Assembly (NCBI RefSeq): GCF_014642875.1
Contig: NZ_BMJC01000001.1
Location: 353,335 to 417,334 of the forward strand
DNA: 64,000 nucleotides
From: Puia dinghuensis
GTDB taxonomy: Bacteria > Bacteroidota > Bacteroidia > Chitinophagales > Chitinophagaceae
Reading direction: 5' to 3'
Shown here: in pieces, positions 7,918 through 16,731 of the stretch
Layout: each line of letters begins with the position of its first letter
Numbering within the stretch: the stretch's first letter is position 1
Program-made: the position numbers and the translations under genes
Notes under the pieces: generated by a model
What the model was told of the DNA's origin: nothing
Databases searched by the model: none
Seen by the model: the letters and a program-made list of their open reading frames with translations, nothing else

Positions 7918-9117
7918 ATGAAAGGACTGATCTTTTTATCAACGGTACTGCTACCTTTCGGGGTATGGGCGCAAAAAACGGTGAGCCAGCCCGGACCCTA
8001 CGCGCGGGTGGATGCGCTGGCGGCGCAGCTCCCGGATTCCGTCACAGGCAGCACCGGGAAGATGGCCGCCTGGCTGGGGGAGCATTTTCCCGACCCGATG
8101 GAGCGAACCAGGGCCATCTTTGTCTGGATGGCCGGCCATATCCAGTACGATATCGACAATATGTTTGCGACTAACTTCTTCGCGGATTCGACGGAGAAGA
8201 TCAACAAGCCGCTGCTGACACGAAAAGGTATCTGCGAGAACTATGCCGCGCTGTTCAATTCCCTTTGCAACCGGACCGGCATCCGTTGTGTCGTTGTCAC
8301 CGGCTATACCCGGCAGCAAGGGGCTGTCGACTATATACCGCATGCCTGGTGTGTGGCGAAGCCGGACGGCAGCTGGCTGATATTCGACCCCACCTGGGGG
8401 GCTGGTTTTGTAAAGGACGGGAAATACTTCCGGAAACTGAGTAACCAGTTTTTCAAGGCTGACCCGGAGCTCTATGTCAAAACGCATATGCCTTTCGACT
8501 ATCTCTGGCAGTTGTTGTACTACCCGGTGACCAACCAGGAATTCTATGAGGGGAAGACGGCGCAGGATAAGACAAAGTCTTATTTTAATTACCCGGATTC
8601 CATCGAGGCATACGTGTCGTTGACGGGGATTGAACAGGAGAGGGCCCAGGTGGTGCGGGTGGAGAAGAACGGCGTGCGCAATTCGATGATCTTCGACTGG
8701 CTGGGGCATCTGAAGGTGGATCTGGAGAACTACCGGCGGCAGCAGGAGGTAGACCGTCAGAACAAAGCTATCGACCTGCAGAACAAAGCTATCGAGGAAT
8801 ACAATCTGGCGGGGGTGGAATATAACCAGGGGGCGAAGCAGTTCAATGTCTTTATCGACTATCGCAACAAGCAGTTTAAGCCATCGAAGCCGGACTCCGA
8901 GATCAGGGAGATGCTGGACAGCGCCGACCGGCTGGTGCAACGCTCGAAGTCGAGGCTGGGAGCAATCGTCACCACGGAAGAACGGGTATTGGCCTCGATG
9001 AAGACGGTGAAGGGCGGTTTGGACGACCTGGCGGCGCGTATCGCGGAGCAGCAGGCTTGGCTAAATAAGTATCTTTCCAAGGGGGCTTTGGGCAGAAAAA
9101 TGATGTTCTTAAAATAA
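7918..9117 (+). CDS. Secreted transglutaminase-like cysteine protease-fold protein
   Basis: 399 aa with a signal peptide (MKGLIFLSTVLLPFGVWAQ). The transglutaminase core spans about 45-160, with catalytic Cys106 (KGICENYAALFNSL), His142 (PHAWCVAK) and Asp157 (WLIFDPTW). Proteins of this fold act as peptidases or amidases more often than as cross-linkers in bacteria. Residues about 270-395 are charged and coiled-coil-like and contain a short duplication, QNKAID/QNKAIE, encoded by direct 17-nt repeats at 8758-8774 and 8779-8795. It is probably periplasmic. The stop overlaps the cdd start by one base (TAATG), implying translational coupling. Substrate unknown. Confidence 0.88.
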   Translation: MKGLIFLSTVLLPFGVWAQKTVSQPGPYARVDALAAQLPDSVTGSTGKMAAWLGEHFPDPMERTRAIFVWMAGHIQYDIDNMFATNFFADSTEKINKPLLTRKGICENYAALFNSLCNRTGIRCVVVTGYTRQQGAVDYIPHAWCVAKPDGSWLIFDPTWGAGFVKDGKYFRKLSNQFFKADPELYVKTHMPFDYLWQLLYYPVTNQEFYEGKTAQDKTKSYFNYPDSIEAYVSLTGIEQERAQVVRVEKNGVRNSMIFDWLGHLKVDLENYRRQQEVDRQNKAIDLQNKAIEEYNLAGVEYNQGAKQFNVFIDYRNKQFKPSKPDSEIREMLDSADRLVQRSKSRLGAIVTTEERVLASMKTVKGGLDDLAARIAEQQAWLNKYLSKGALGRKMMFLK

Positions 9118-9599
9118 TGAAAAAGGAATTCACGCTTTCTTATGAAGAGTATGCTTCGGCGCAGGAGTTGTCCGAAGCCGATGCGGCTTTGCTGGCAAAG
9201 GCCAGGGAGGTGACGAAGGATGCGTATGCGCCGTACAGTCATTTCCGGGTGGGCGCGGCTGCGCGACTGGTCAATGGGGAAGTGATCACCGGCACCAACC
9301 AGGAGAATGCGGCTTTTCCGGCGGGCATCTGTGCGGAGCGGACGTTGCTATCGGTGGCGGCGACCTTGTATCCCGGTGTATCGATCGATACGCTGGCGAT
9401 CAGTTATCATAATGAGAACGGCATCAGTGACCGGCCCATTTCGCCCTGTGGCATCTGCCGGCAGTCGCTGCAGGAATTCGAGCAGCGGACGGGACGGCCT
9501 ATGAGAGTTGTGCTTGGTGGAGAGACGGGGAAGGTGATCGTGCTGGCCGGGTCCGGGTTGTTGCTGCCCTTTGCGTTTACGAGCGATGAGTTGAAATAG
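9117..9599 (+). CDS. cdd: Cytidine deaminase
   Basis: 160 aa. It carries the homotetrameric cytidine deaminase signature: the N-E-A box (NQENAAFPAGICAER) with zinc ligand Cys72 and catalytic Glu74, and PCGICRQ with Cys111 and Cys114. It converts cytidine and deoxycytidine to uridine and deoxyuridine in pyrimidine salvage. The N-terminal 25 residues are somewhat longer than in the minimal 130-aa enzymes. The ATG at 9117 overlaps the preceding stop by one base, so expression is tied to the lepB unit. Cytosolic. Confidence 0.95.
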   Translation: MKKEFTLSYEEYASAQELSEADAALLAKAREVTKDAYAPYSHFRVGAAARLVNGEVITGTNQENAAFPAGICAERTLLSVAATLYPGVSIDTLAISYHNENGISDRPISPCGICRQSLQEFEQRTGRPMRVVLGGETGKVIVLAGSGLLLPFAFTSDELK

Positions 9600-9679
9600 T
9601 ACCCGTTTACCGATCATACCTGCATATGGATGTTCATCCAATAAATGAGGCGGTTCGTCCGGGAAACAATCCTTCTTTT

Positions 9680-9687
9680 TATCTTTG
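9680..9687 (+). promoter_or_regulatory. -7 element for the RND efflux operon
   Basis: TATCTTTG matches TAnnTTTG. It lies between two possible start codons (9645 and 9741) and so argues for translation from 9741, with a leader of about 47 nt. No clear -33 element. Confidence 0.5.
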
Positions 9688-9740
9688 CCACCTTTCAGGG
9701 GAAGCCATTCCCGCCTGAACATATAAAAAATTCACCGTTA

Positions 9741-10862
9741 ATGGCTCGTTCCGCTTTGCTGACCTATCAGCCAGGTATCTCCTGTGTGCTGTTGCTATTT
9801 TCCTTTAGCCTGTTTTCCCTTTCATCGTGTAAGGAGCGTGCGGATGCCGCAAGTCCCGATAATAAGCCTAGGGGGGTGGAGCCGACCTTGGTGGATGTGC
9901 TTATCGCGGCACAACGTCCGATCAACAATGAGATCGAGGCGAATGGCAGCGTCGTGGCCAACGAGTATGTAGAACTGCATCCAGAGATCAGCGGACGGAT
10001 CGTCTACCTGAATGTCCCGGAAGGAGTGCAGGTGGCCAAGGGGGCGGTGATCGCCCGGATAAACGATGCCGACCTGCAGGCTACCCTGGCGAAGTCGAAG
10101 GCGCAATTAGAGCTTTATCAAAAAACGGAGGAAAGGGAACGAAAGCTGCTGGAGATCAATGGGATCAACCAGGCTGACTACGATTTGGCCGTAAGTAATG
10201 TCAACACCACCAAGGCCGATATCGACTATACCCAGGCGCAGTTGGACAAGACCGTCATCCGGGCGCCTTTCGATGGGGTTGTGGGGTTGCGGCAGGTGAG
10301 TCCGGGTGCTTATGTAACTCCTGCAAATATTATTGCCACAGTGCAACAGATGGATAAAACGAAGGTGGATTTTACCATCCCTGAGCAATACAGCGCCGTT
10401 GTCCGAAAGGGCTCCCTGGTGGATGTTCAATTGGATGCGCAGGCAGGCGCTATACGTCGCCGTAAAGGTCTGATCGTGGCAACGGAACCGCAGATCAATC
10501 TCTCCAGCCGCAACCTAAAAGTACGGGCCCTGCTACAGGACGGCGTCGCACATCCGGGCTCCTTTGTGAAGGTGTTTGTCAGTGCCGGGGTGGACAAGCG
10601 GGCGATAATGGTCCCTACCAACTGTATCATCCCCGAGGACAGGAATAATCAGGTGATCCTGGTGAAGCAGGGCAAGGCGAAAGTGGTGAATGTCCAGACG
10701 GGTGTGCGCGAAGCCAGCAATATCGAGATCACCAGGGGCGTCGATGCCGGCGACACGGTTATTGTGACCGGTGTCCTTTTTGCCCGGCCTGATGCACCCG
10801 TCACCATCCGTAGCGTCAAAACAGGCGAAGAAACAATCCCAACGGCCGCCAACGCCAAATAA
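9741..10862 (+). CDS. RND efflux periplasmic adaptor (membrane fusion lipoprotein)
   Basis: 373 aa from the ATG at 9741. This start gives a lipoprotein signal with lipobox LSSC, whereas the frame extended to 9645 gives no signal. A biotinyl-lipoyl-like barrel (about 70-120, ISGRIVYLNVPEGVQVAKG) is split by a coiled-coil hairpin (KSKAQLELYQKTEERERKLLE). A beta-barrel and membrane-proximal domain follow. It would link the inner-membrane pump (10871, 8 nt downstream) to the TolC-like channel (13943). Adaptor-pump-channel order in one strand is the usual layout of a tripartite pump. Substrate unknown; multidrug or envelope-toxin export is likely. No regulator gene is adjacent. Confidence 0.94.
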   Translation: MARSALLTYQPGISCVLLLFSFSLFSLSSCKERADAASPDNKPRGVEPTLVDVLIAAQRPINNEIEANGSVVANEYVELHPEISGRIVYLNVPEGVQVAKGAVIARINDADLQATLAKSKAQLELYQKTEERERKLLEINGINQADYDLAVSNVNTTKADIDYTQAQLDKTVIRAPFDGVVGLRQVSPGAYVTPANIIATVQQMDKTKVDFTIPEQYSAVVRKGSLVDVQLDAQAGAIRRRKGLIVATEPQINLSSRNLKVRALLQDGVAHPGSFVKVFVSAGVDKRAIMVPTNCIIPEDRNNQVILVKQGKAKVVNVQTGVREASNIEITRGVDAGDTVIVTGVLFARPDAPVTIRSVKTGEETIPTAANAK

Positions 10863-10870
10863 ATTCCGCT

Positions 10871-13800
10871 ATGAACATTTCCGAGTTATCCCTTAAGCGA
10901 CCGGTGCTGGCGACGGTGATGAATTTACTGCTGATCCTGTTTGGGGTGGTAGGCTATCATTTTCTTGCCGTGCGGGATTACCCCGCCATCGATCCGCCGA
11001 TCATCACTGTCCAGACCAATTATACGGGGGCTAACCCCGATCTGATAGAGAGTCAGATCACTGAACCATTGGAGAAGAATATCAACGGTATCCCCGGCAT
11101 TCGCACCATCTCTTCGACGAGTACGCTGGGCACCAGCTATATCACTGTCGAGTTCAACCTGGGCGTCGACCTGGAAGCCGCGGCCAGCGACGTGCGGGAT
11201 AAGGTGGGCCAGGCACAGCGATCGCTGCCGCTGGACATCGATGCGCCACCAGTGGTGACCAAGTCGGATGCCAACGCCGATTTTATCCTGATACTGGCCG
11301 TGCAGAGTCGCACCAAGAGCCTGATGGAGCTGAGCGATTATGCGGAGAACGTGTTGCAGCAGCAGTTGCAGACCATTGACCAGGTGAGTGCGGTGCAGGT
11401 GTTTGGTGACAAGACCTATTCCATGCGCATCTGGCTCGACCAGGATAAAATGAATGCTTATGGGATCGCCTATAATGATATCGCCACTGCAATGAACAAT
11501 GAGAACGTGGAGCTGCCGCCGGGGAAGATCTATGGGAACAATACGGAGCTCACCATTAAAACATTGGGGCGGCTGACGACGGAGAAGGATTTCCGGGATG
11601 TGATCCTGCGGGAAGATAGTGCCGGCATCGTGCGGCTGAACGATGTTGCGCGGGTGGAGCTGGGGCCTCAAAATCCCGAGCAGAGCTGGAAATACAATGG
11701 GGTGAATGCCGTGGGGCTGGCCATCATCCCACAGCCAGGCGCCAATAACATCGCCATTGCCGATGAGTTCAACCGGCGGCTGGCCGAGATAGAGAAGGCC
11801 AATAAGTCTGACCTGGTGTTCAATGTGCTTATCGACAATACCCAGACCATTCGCCAGTCGCTTGCCGAAGTGAAGGAGACGCTGATCATTGCCTTTTCGC
11901 TGGTGGTACTGGTGATCTTCTTCTTCTTCCGCAACTGGATGATCGCGCTGCGGCCGCTGATCGATATCCCGATATCGCTTATTGCGACATTCTTTATCAT
12001 GTACGTCGCCGGGTTCACTATCAATATCCTCACTTTATTGGGCATCGTCCTGGCAACAGGCCTGGTGGTGGACGATGGGATCGTTGTCACGGAAAATATT
12101 TTTAGAAAATTGGAGCAGGGGCTGCCGATCCGAAAGGCGGCGCTTGAGGGTAGCAGGGAGATATTCTTTGCGGTGATCTCGACGTCTTTAACGTTGGCGG
12201 TGGTGTTTATGCCCGTGGTGTTTTTGCAGGGGTTTGTGGGGCGGCTCTTCCGGGAGTTTGGGGTGGTGCTGGCTGCGGCCGTGCTGATCTCCGCCTTTGT
12301 CTCGCTGACCATTACCCCGGTGCTGAATGTTTACCTCACCAGCAAGCGGAGTGGCCATGGCCGGTTCTATGAGAAGACAGAACCCTTCTTTACGGGGATG
12401 GAAAATGGCTATCGGCGGATGCTCGAAGGTTTTATGAAGATACGTTGGGCGGCTTGGGTGCTGGTACTCCTGTGTGGCGTGATGATCTTGCTGATCCTGA
12501 GGAATATGCAGAGCGAGATCGCGCCGATGGAAGACCGCAGCAGCGTGCGTTTCCTGGTGACGCTGCCCGAGGGCGCCAGCTTTACCTATACGCAGGACGT
12601 CACCGACCAGATAGCCAATTACCTCTATGACTCCGTCCCTGAGCGGGATTTTGTCTTTGCGCGGATCCCTGCCGGTTCGAATCTCAATTCTTCGGCGCCG
12701 CGTCTTGGGCTGACCGAGCCGCTGCAGCGTCATCGGAGTCAGAGCCAGATCGCTGCAGATCTGCAGCGCAAGGTATCCCGCTTCAACGATGCCCGCATCT
12801 TTGCCATCCAGGAGCAGACCATCGCCGTAGGGTCTGGTTCGAAGACCAGTCTGCCGGTGCAATTCGTGCTGGAGAACCAGGACCTGGATAAGATGAAGCG
12901 GTTATTGCCGGCTTTCCTGGAAGCCTGCAGAAAGGACAAGACCTTCTCCAATGTCGACGTCAACCTGAAATTTAATAAGCCGGAGCTGCAGATCACCATC
13001 GACCGGATGAAGATCAAAGACCTGGGGTTGTCGACACATGATGTCATTTCCGCGATGCAGGCGGCCTTCAGCGGCGGGCGGCTGGCCTATTTTATCATGA
13101 ACGGCTACCAGTACTATGTCATCGCGCAGGTGGAAAGAAGAGACCGTAATGATCCTACCGATATCAGCAAGATATATGTGCGCAACAAGACCGGTGATCC
13201 CATTCCGCTGGATGCCGTTGTCCATGTCGAGCAGAACAGCAGCCCTTCGACGCTTTACCACTTCAACCGGTATAAGGCGGCCACCATTTCCGCTTCGCTG
13301 GCTGAGGGTAAGACCATCGGGGACGGCATTGCGGCGATGCAGTCGATCGCCAACCGCCTGCTTGATCCCAGTTTCCAGACGGCTTTGTCCGGCGCTTCGC
13401 GGGATTATGCGGAAAGCTCTTCCAATATTGTATTTGCCTTTGTGCTGGCGCTGTTGCTGATCTACCTGGTATTGGCGGCGCAATTCGAAAGCTTTGTCGA
13501 CCCATTTGTGATCATGCTTACCGTGCCGCTGGCGTTGGCTGGTGCGTTGCTCAGTCTCTGGGTCTTCCATCAGACGCTGAACATCTTCTCGGAGATTGGG
13601 ATGATCATGCTCATCGGGCTGGTGACAAAGAACGGGATATTGATAGTCGAGTTCACGAATCAGAAACGCGAGCAGGGGATGGGCAAGCGGGAGGCAGTGA
13701 TAGAAGCCGCGTCCCAGCGTCTTCGACCTATCCTGATGACCTCGCTGGCTACGTCGCTGGGGGCTTTGCCGATCGCGCTCAGCCTTGGGGCGGCGGCCAC

Positions 13801-13936
13801 CAGCCGGATCCCGCTGGGGATCGTGGTGGTAGGCGGGATCATGTTCTCGCTTATTCTCACCTTGTTTGTGATACCGGCGGTGTATACTTATATATCCAGT
13901 AAGCGGCGTGTACATATAACGGAAGTAACGGATTAA
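10871..13936 (+). CDS. RND efflux pump, inner-membrane permease (AcrB/MexF class)
   Basis: 1021 aa, the normal size for hydrophobe/amphiphile RND pumps. It has an N-terminal helix (LSLKRPVLATVMNLLLILFG), two large periplasmic loops and two groups of membrane segments. The proton-relay acidic pair in TM4 is present (ATGLVVDDGIVVTEN). The TM10-11 region carries MIMLIGLVTKNGILIVEF, with the conserved Lys. It uses the proton gradient to push substrates from the periplasm or inner membrane into the TolC-like channel. It starts 8 nt after the adaptor stop and ends 6 nt before the channel gene. The substrate cannot be told from sequence. The absence of heavy-metal motifs places it outside the CusA class. 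Confidence 0.95.
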   Translation: MNISELSLKRPVLATVMNLLLILFGVVGYHFLAVRDYPAIDPPIITVQTNYTGANPDLIESQITEPLEKNINGIPGIRTISSTSTLGTSYITVEFNLGVDLEAAASDVRDKVGQAQRSLPLDIDAPPVVTKSDANADFILILAVQSRTKSLMELSDYAENVLQQQLQTIDQVSAVQVFGDKTYSMRIWLDQDKMNAYGIAYNDIATAMNNENVELPPGKIYGNNTELTIKTLGRLTTEKDFRDVILREDSAGIVRLNDVARVELGPQNPEQSWKYNGVNAVGLAIIPQPGANNIAIADEFNRRLAEIEKANKSDLVFNVLIDNTQTIRQSLAEVKETLIIAFSLVVLVIFFFFRNWMIALRPLIDIPISLIATFFIMYVAGFTINILTLLGIVLATGLVVDDGIVVTENIFRKLEQGLPIRKAALEGSREIFFAVISTSLTLAVVFMPVVFLQGFVGRLFREFGVVLAAAVLISAFVSLTITPVLNVYLTSKRSGHGRFYEKTEPFFTGMENGYRRMLEGFMKIRWAAWVLVLLCGVMILLILRNMQSEIAPMEDRSSVRFLVTLPEGASFTYTQDVTDQIANYLYDSVPERDFVFARIPAGSNLNSSAPRLGLTEPLQRHRSQSQIAADLQRKVSRFNDARIFAIQEQTIAVGSGSKTSLPVQFVLENQDLDKMKRLLPAFLEACRKDKTFSNVDVNLKFNKPELQITIDRMKIKDLGLSTHDVISAMQAAFSGGRLAYFIMNGYQYYVIAQVERRDRNDPTDISKIYVRNKTGDPIPLDAVVHVEQNSSPSTLYHFNRYKAATISASLAEGKTIGDGIAAMQSIANRLLDPSFQTALSGASRDYAESSSNIVFAFVLALLLIYLVLAAQFESFVDPFVIMLTVPLALAGALLSLWVFHQTLNIFSEIGMIMLIGLVTKNGILIVEFTNQKREQGMGKREAVIEAASQRLRPILMTSLATSLGALPIALSLGAAATSRIPLGIVVVGGIMFSLILTLFVIPAVYTYISSKRRVHITEVTD

Positions 13937-13942
13937 TCGACT

Positions 13943-15247
13943 ATGAGAAAACTACATTTCATGTGGCTGGCGGTGGTGCTGCCGGCCGGTTTGCTGAGGG
14001 CCCAGCCTCTGACCCGTGATGAGGCGGTGCGGATAGCCCTTAAGAATAACCTGGGGATCGAGCTGGCGAAGAACAATGCGGAAGCTGCTGCTATTTACAA
14101 CAGTTATGGTATAGCGGGTGGGCTGCCGGTGGTGACGGGCAGCATCTCCGACCAGGAGCAATCCACGAGCATCAAGCAGGAGTATGCCAACCCTGCCAAC
14201 AATAAATCCAGCAACAATGCTTTTTCCAATAACCTGTCCGGACAGGTTAACGGGTATGTATTGTTATACAATGGCGAGAGGGTGGTGACGGCCAAGAAGC
14301 GGCTGGGAACCCAGGAGTCGCAGGCCCGGCAGCTGCTTAATTCGCGAGCGCTGATGCTGGTGAACAATGTCCTTTTGAAATACTATGATGTGGTGCGGCA
14401 GCAGAGCTATGCCCGCACGCTGCAGGCATCCATCGACGCCCAGAAGCAACAGCTGGCAATTGTCCAGGCGCAGCAAAGTGTCGGTCTTGCCAATAATGCC
14501 GATCTTTTCCAATCGCAGGTTGATCTCAATACGCAGATACAGAACCTGCAGGCGCAGCAGCTGGTCATCGACCAGGGTAAGACTGACCTGCTGACGCTGC
14601 TCACGCTGAATCCCGACAGCGTCATTGCGGTAGAAGACACGATCCTCATAGACAAGAGCATCCGGTTGCCGGATATTCTCGGCGCTGTACAGACGACCAA
14701 CCCCGACATCATCGCGGCGAATGAACAGATATCCATCAATCAATACGTCGAGAAAGAGACGGGGGCGCAGCGCTATCCTTCCCTGGGCGCCAATGCCGGG
14801 TACAATTACAGCCGCACCCGGAATTCGGCGGGTTTTTCGCTGTTGAACCTCAACTATGGTCCCTATGCGGCAGTGACGCTGAATATCCCGATCTTCAACG
14901 GCAATATCTACCGCAAGCAGCAGCAGGTGGCTGGTCTCAATATCCGGAATGCGGCGCTGGTGCGGGATACGCTGTTGCTTAACTATACCGCCAATGCCGT
15001 GAAGAATTTCCAGGCCTATACGAACAACCTTCAGCAGGTGGAGACGGCAAAGGCCAACTATGAGCTGTCGCAGAAGCTGCTCGACCTGGTGATGAAACGT
15101 TTTCAGCTGCGGCAGGCCACGATCGTGGATGTGAAGAATGCGCAGCAGAGCTTTGAGAATGCGGGTTTCCTGCTGGTGAATGTGAGTTATGCGGCGAAGG
15201 CGGCGGAGATTGCGCTCAGGCGGTATGCGAATCAGCTGACGAATTAG
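13943..15247 (+). CDS. TolC-family outer-membrane efflux channel
   Basis: 434 aa with a signal peptide (MRKLHFMWLAVVLPAGLLRA). It has the two-fold repeated OEP domain: long alpha-helical stretches rich in Gln/Ala (for example QSQVDLNTQIQNLQAQQ) around short beta segments (SRTRNSAGFSLLNLNYGPYA). It would form a trimeric channel across the outer membrane with a periplasmic alpha-barrel docking onto the adaptor at 9741. It is the last gene of the three-gene efflux operon and converges on the MGMT gene with 6 nt between stops. Confidence 0.94.
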   Translation: MRKLHFMWLAVVLPAGLLRAQPLTRDEAVRIALKNNLGIELAKNNAEAAAIYNSYGIAGGLPVVTGSISDQEQSTSIKQEYANPANNKSSNNAFSNNLSGQVNGYVLLYNGERVVTAKKRLGTQESQARQLLNSRALMLVNNVLLKYYDVVRQQSYARTLQASIDAQKQQLAIVQAQQSVGLANNADLFQSQVDLNTQIQNLQAQQLVIDQGKTDLLTLLTLNPDSVIAVEDTILIDKSIRLPDILGAVQTTNPDIIAANEQISINQYVEKETGAQRYPSLGANAGYNYSRTRNSAGFSLLNLNYGPYAAVTLNIPIFNGNIYRKQQQVAGLNIRNAALVRDTLLLNYTANAVKNFQAYTNNLQQVETAKANYELSQKLLDLVMKRFQLRQATIVDVKNAQQSFENAGFLLVNVSYAAKAAEIALRRYANQLTN

Positions 15248-15253
15248 GGCATG

Positions 15254-15772
15254 CTAGAACAGCGTCTGCACCCCGTACATGACCTTTGTCTCGTGGTCGA
15301 GTAACCATTTCTTACGCCAGAGGCCACCCGCATAGCCGACGAGATCGCGTTTGGAGCCGATGACGCGGTGGCAGGGGACGACGATGGCGATGTTGTTGCG
15401 GCCGTTGGCAGCAGCGGCGGCGCGGATGGCTTTTGTGTCACCGAGGCGGCGGGAGAGTTCGAGGTAGCTGAGGGTTTTGCCAAAGGGGATGGCCGTGAGC
15501 TCGTTCCACACCCGCTGCTGAAAGGGTGTCCCTTCCTGGTAGATGGGGAAGTCGAAGACGCGGCGCTGCCCCTGGAAATACTGGATCAGCTGTTCGATGC
15601 ATTGGATGACGATGGGCGGGACGGGACCTTCCAGACCGGGGTTGTGGTAGTCCGATTCCTCGAGGTGGTCGACAAAGCTGATCTCACTGATATAGGTATC
15701 CGTGCCACCGATGCGGAGCAGGCCGAGCGGGGATTGGTAATAAGTAGAGCTGATGGCCAGCGTTGTTGACAT
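15254..15772 (-). CDS. ogt: Methylated-DNA--protein-cysteine methyltransferase (MGMT)
   Basis: 172 aa. The active-site PCHRV motif has acceptor Cys134 in IAIVVPCHRVIG. The DNA-binding helix-turn-helix region precedes it (GTPFQQRVWNELTAIPFGKTLSY, residues about 81-104, and the arginine-finger part AAAAANGRNN). The N-terminal domain is degenerate, as in Ogt. It removes O6-alkyl groups from guanine in a single-turnover reaction. No AdaA-like metal-binding or AraC domain is fused, so it is the constitutive Ogt type rather than Ada. Cytosolic. Confidence 0.95.
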   Translation of the reverse strand: MSTTLAISSTYYQSPLGLLRIGGTDTYISEISFVDHLEESDYHNPGLEGPVPPIVIQCIEQLIQYFQGQRRVFDFPIYQEGTPFQQRVWNELTAIPFGKTLSYLELSRRLGDTKAIRAAAAANGRNNIAIVVPCHRVIGSKRDLVGYAGGLWRKKWLLDHETKVMYGVQTLF

Positions 15773-15807
15773 TGTTGCTGATTTGGGGGCGGGTTCCCGG
15801 ATCGGGG

Positions 15808-16143
15808 CTAGCCAATCTTCCAGCCATTGGTTACCTTTTTATCCGGTGTCAATAAAACTACTTCTTTTTTGTCAGTATACACACCCAGAACGAGGCATTC
15901 GCTGAAAAAATTAGCGATCTGTTTGGGGGGGAAGTTGACCACGGCGATGACCTGTTTACCCACAAGTTCTTGCTTTTCATAGCCGTCGGTTATTTGTGCG
16001 GAGGATTTCCGAATGCCCAGATCACCGAAATCAATGGTCAATTGCCAAGCAGGCTTTTTTGCTTTGGGGAAATCATTAACTTCGATTATCGTTCCGGCAC
16101 GGAGGTCTATCTTCTCGAAATCCTGCCATTCTATGGTCGGCAT
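15808..16143 (-). CDS. csaA: tRNA-binding protein, CsaA family
   Basis: 111 aa, matching the small dimeric CsaA proteins. It has the OB-fold tRNA_bind domain: FEKIDLRAGTIIEVNDFPKAKKPAWQLTIDFG, residues 9-40, and the characteristic QVIAVVNFPPKQIANFFSECLVLG region. CsaA binds tRNA and has been reported as an export-related chaperone in Bacillus. The in vivo role in Bacteroidota is unclear. The gene diverges from osmC with 38 nt between starts, so the two promoters overlap. Confidence 0.92.
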   Translation of the reverse strand: MPTIEWQDFEKIDLRAGTIIEVNDFPKAKKPAWQLTIDFGDLGIRKSSAQITDGYEKQELVGKQVIAVVNFPPKQIANFFSECLVLGVYTDKKEVVLLTPDKKVTNGWKIG

Positions 16144-16181
16144 AGTCCTAGTTCTTTTATCTTAATTAAATATACAATTTT

Positions 16182-16601
16182 ATGAAACGTACAGCAACAG
16201 CTGCATGGAGCGGCTCCGGAAAAGAAGGTAATGGCCATTTGACGACTCAAAGCACGACCCTGAACAACACCCAGTATTCGTACAAGACACGTTTCGAGGA
16301 TGGGGTAGGCACCAACCCTGAAGAACTGATCGCTGCGGCGCACGCTGGGTGCTATACGATGGCGCTGGCTTTCGCCCTGCAAGGCGCCGGGTTTACGCCA
16401 GAGAGCCTGGAAACGACGGCTACGGTGAACTTCGATGTGTCCGGGACGCCGACCATCACCCAATCTGCGCTAGTGCTGAAGGCGAAGATCCCCGGCATCA
16501 CCAACGAGAAATTCCAGGAGCTGGCCAAGGGGGCCGAGAGTGGCTGCCCGGTGAGCCGGGTGCTCAAGGCGGAGATCACGCTACAGGCGACCTTGCTGTA
16601 G
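16182..16601 (+). CDS. osmC: OsmC-family peroxiredoxin
   Basis: 139 aa. Both redox cysteines are present: Cys57 ([12 protein letters not shown]) and Cys122 ([10 protein letters not shown]). The N-terminus ([20 protein letters not shown]) and the [15 protein letters not shown] stretch are typical of the OsmC subgroup rather than Ohr. It reduces organic hydroperoxides by a thiol mechanism, usually in stress or stationary phase. A clean terminator lies 56 nt downstream. Cytosolic. Confidence 0.95.
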   Translation: MKRTATAAWSGSGKEGNGHLTTQSTTLNNTQYSYKTRFEDGVGTNPEELIAAAHAGCYTMALAFALQGAGFTPESLETTATVNFDVSGTPTITQSALVLKAKIPGITNEKFQELAKGAESGCPVSRVLKAEITLQATLL

Positions 16602-16656
16602 GAGCGCGGGCGCCGGGTGGCCGGTGATTGACCGACGATGGAATTTTGCAATTTTT

Positions 16657-16678
16657 AGCACCTTAGGGTGCTTTTTTT
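16657..16678 (+). terminator. Rho-independent terminator after osmC
   Basis: The stem AGCACC/GGTGCT (16657-16662/16667-16672) has a 4-nt loop and is followed by a run of T up to 16678. Confidence 0.75.
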
Positions 16679-16731
16679 GTGTGTATATTACTCACTCATT
16701 TTTTCGACCTTAATAATTCACCAACATCATT

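Noticed and set aside
9645-9740. Longer start for the efflux adaptor
   Set aside because: It would hide the lipoprotein signal and would begin upstream of the TATCTTTG promoter element at 9680-9687.
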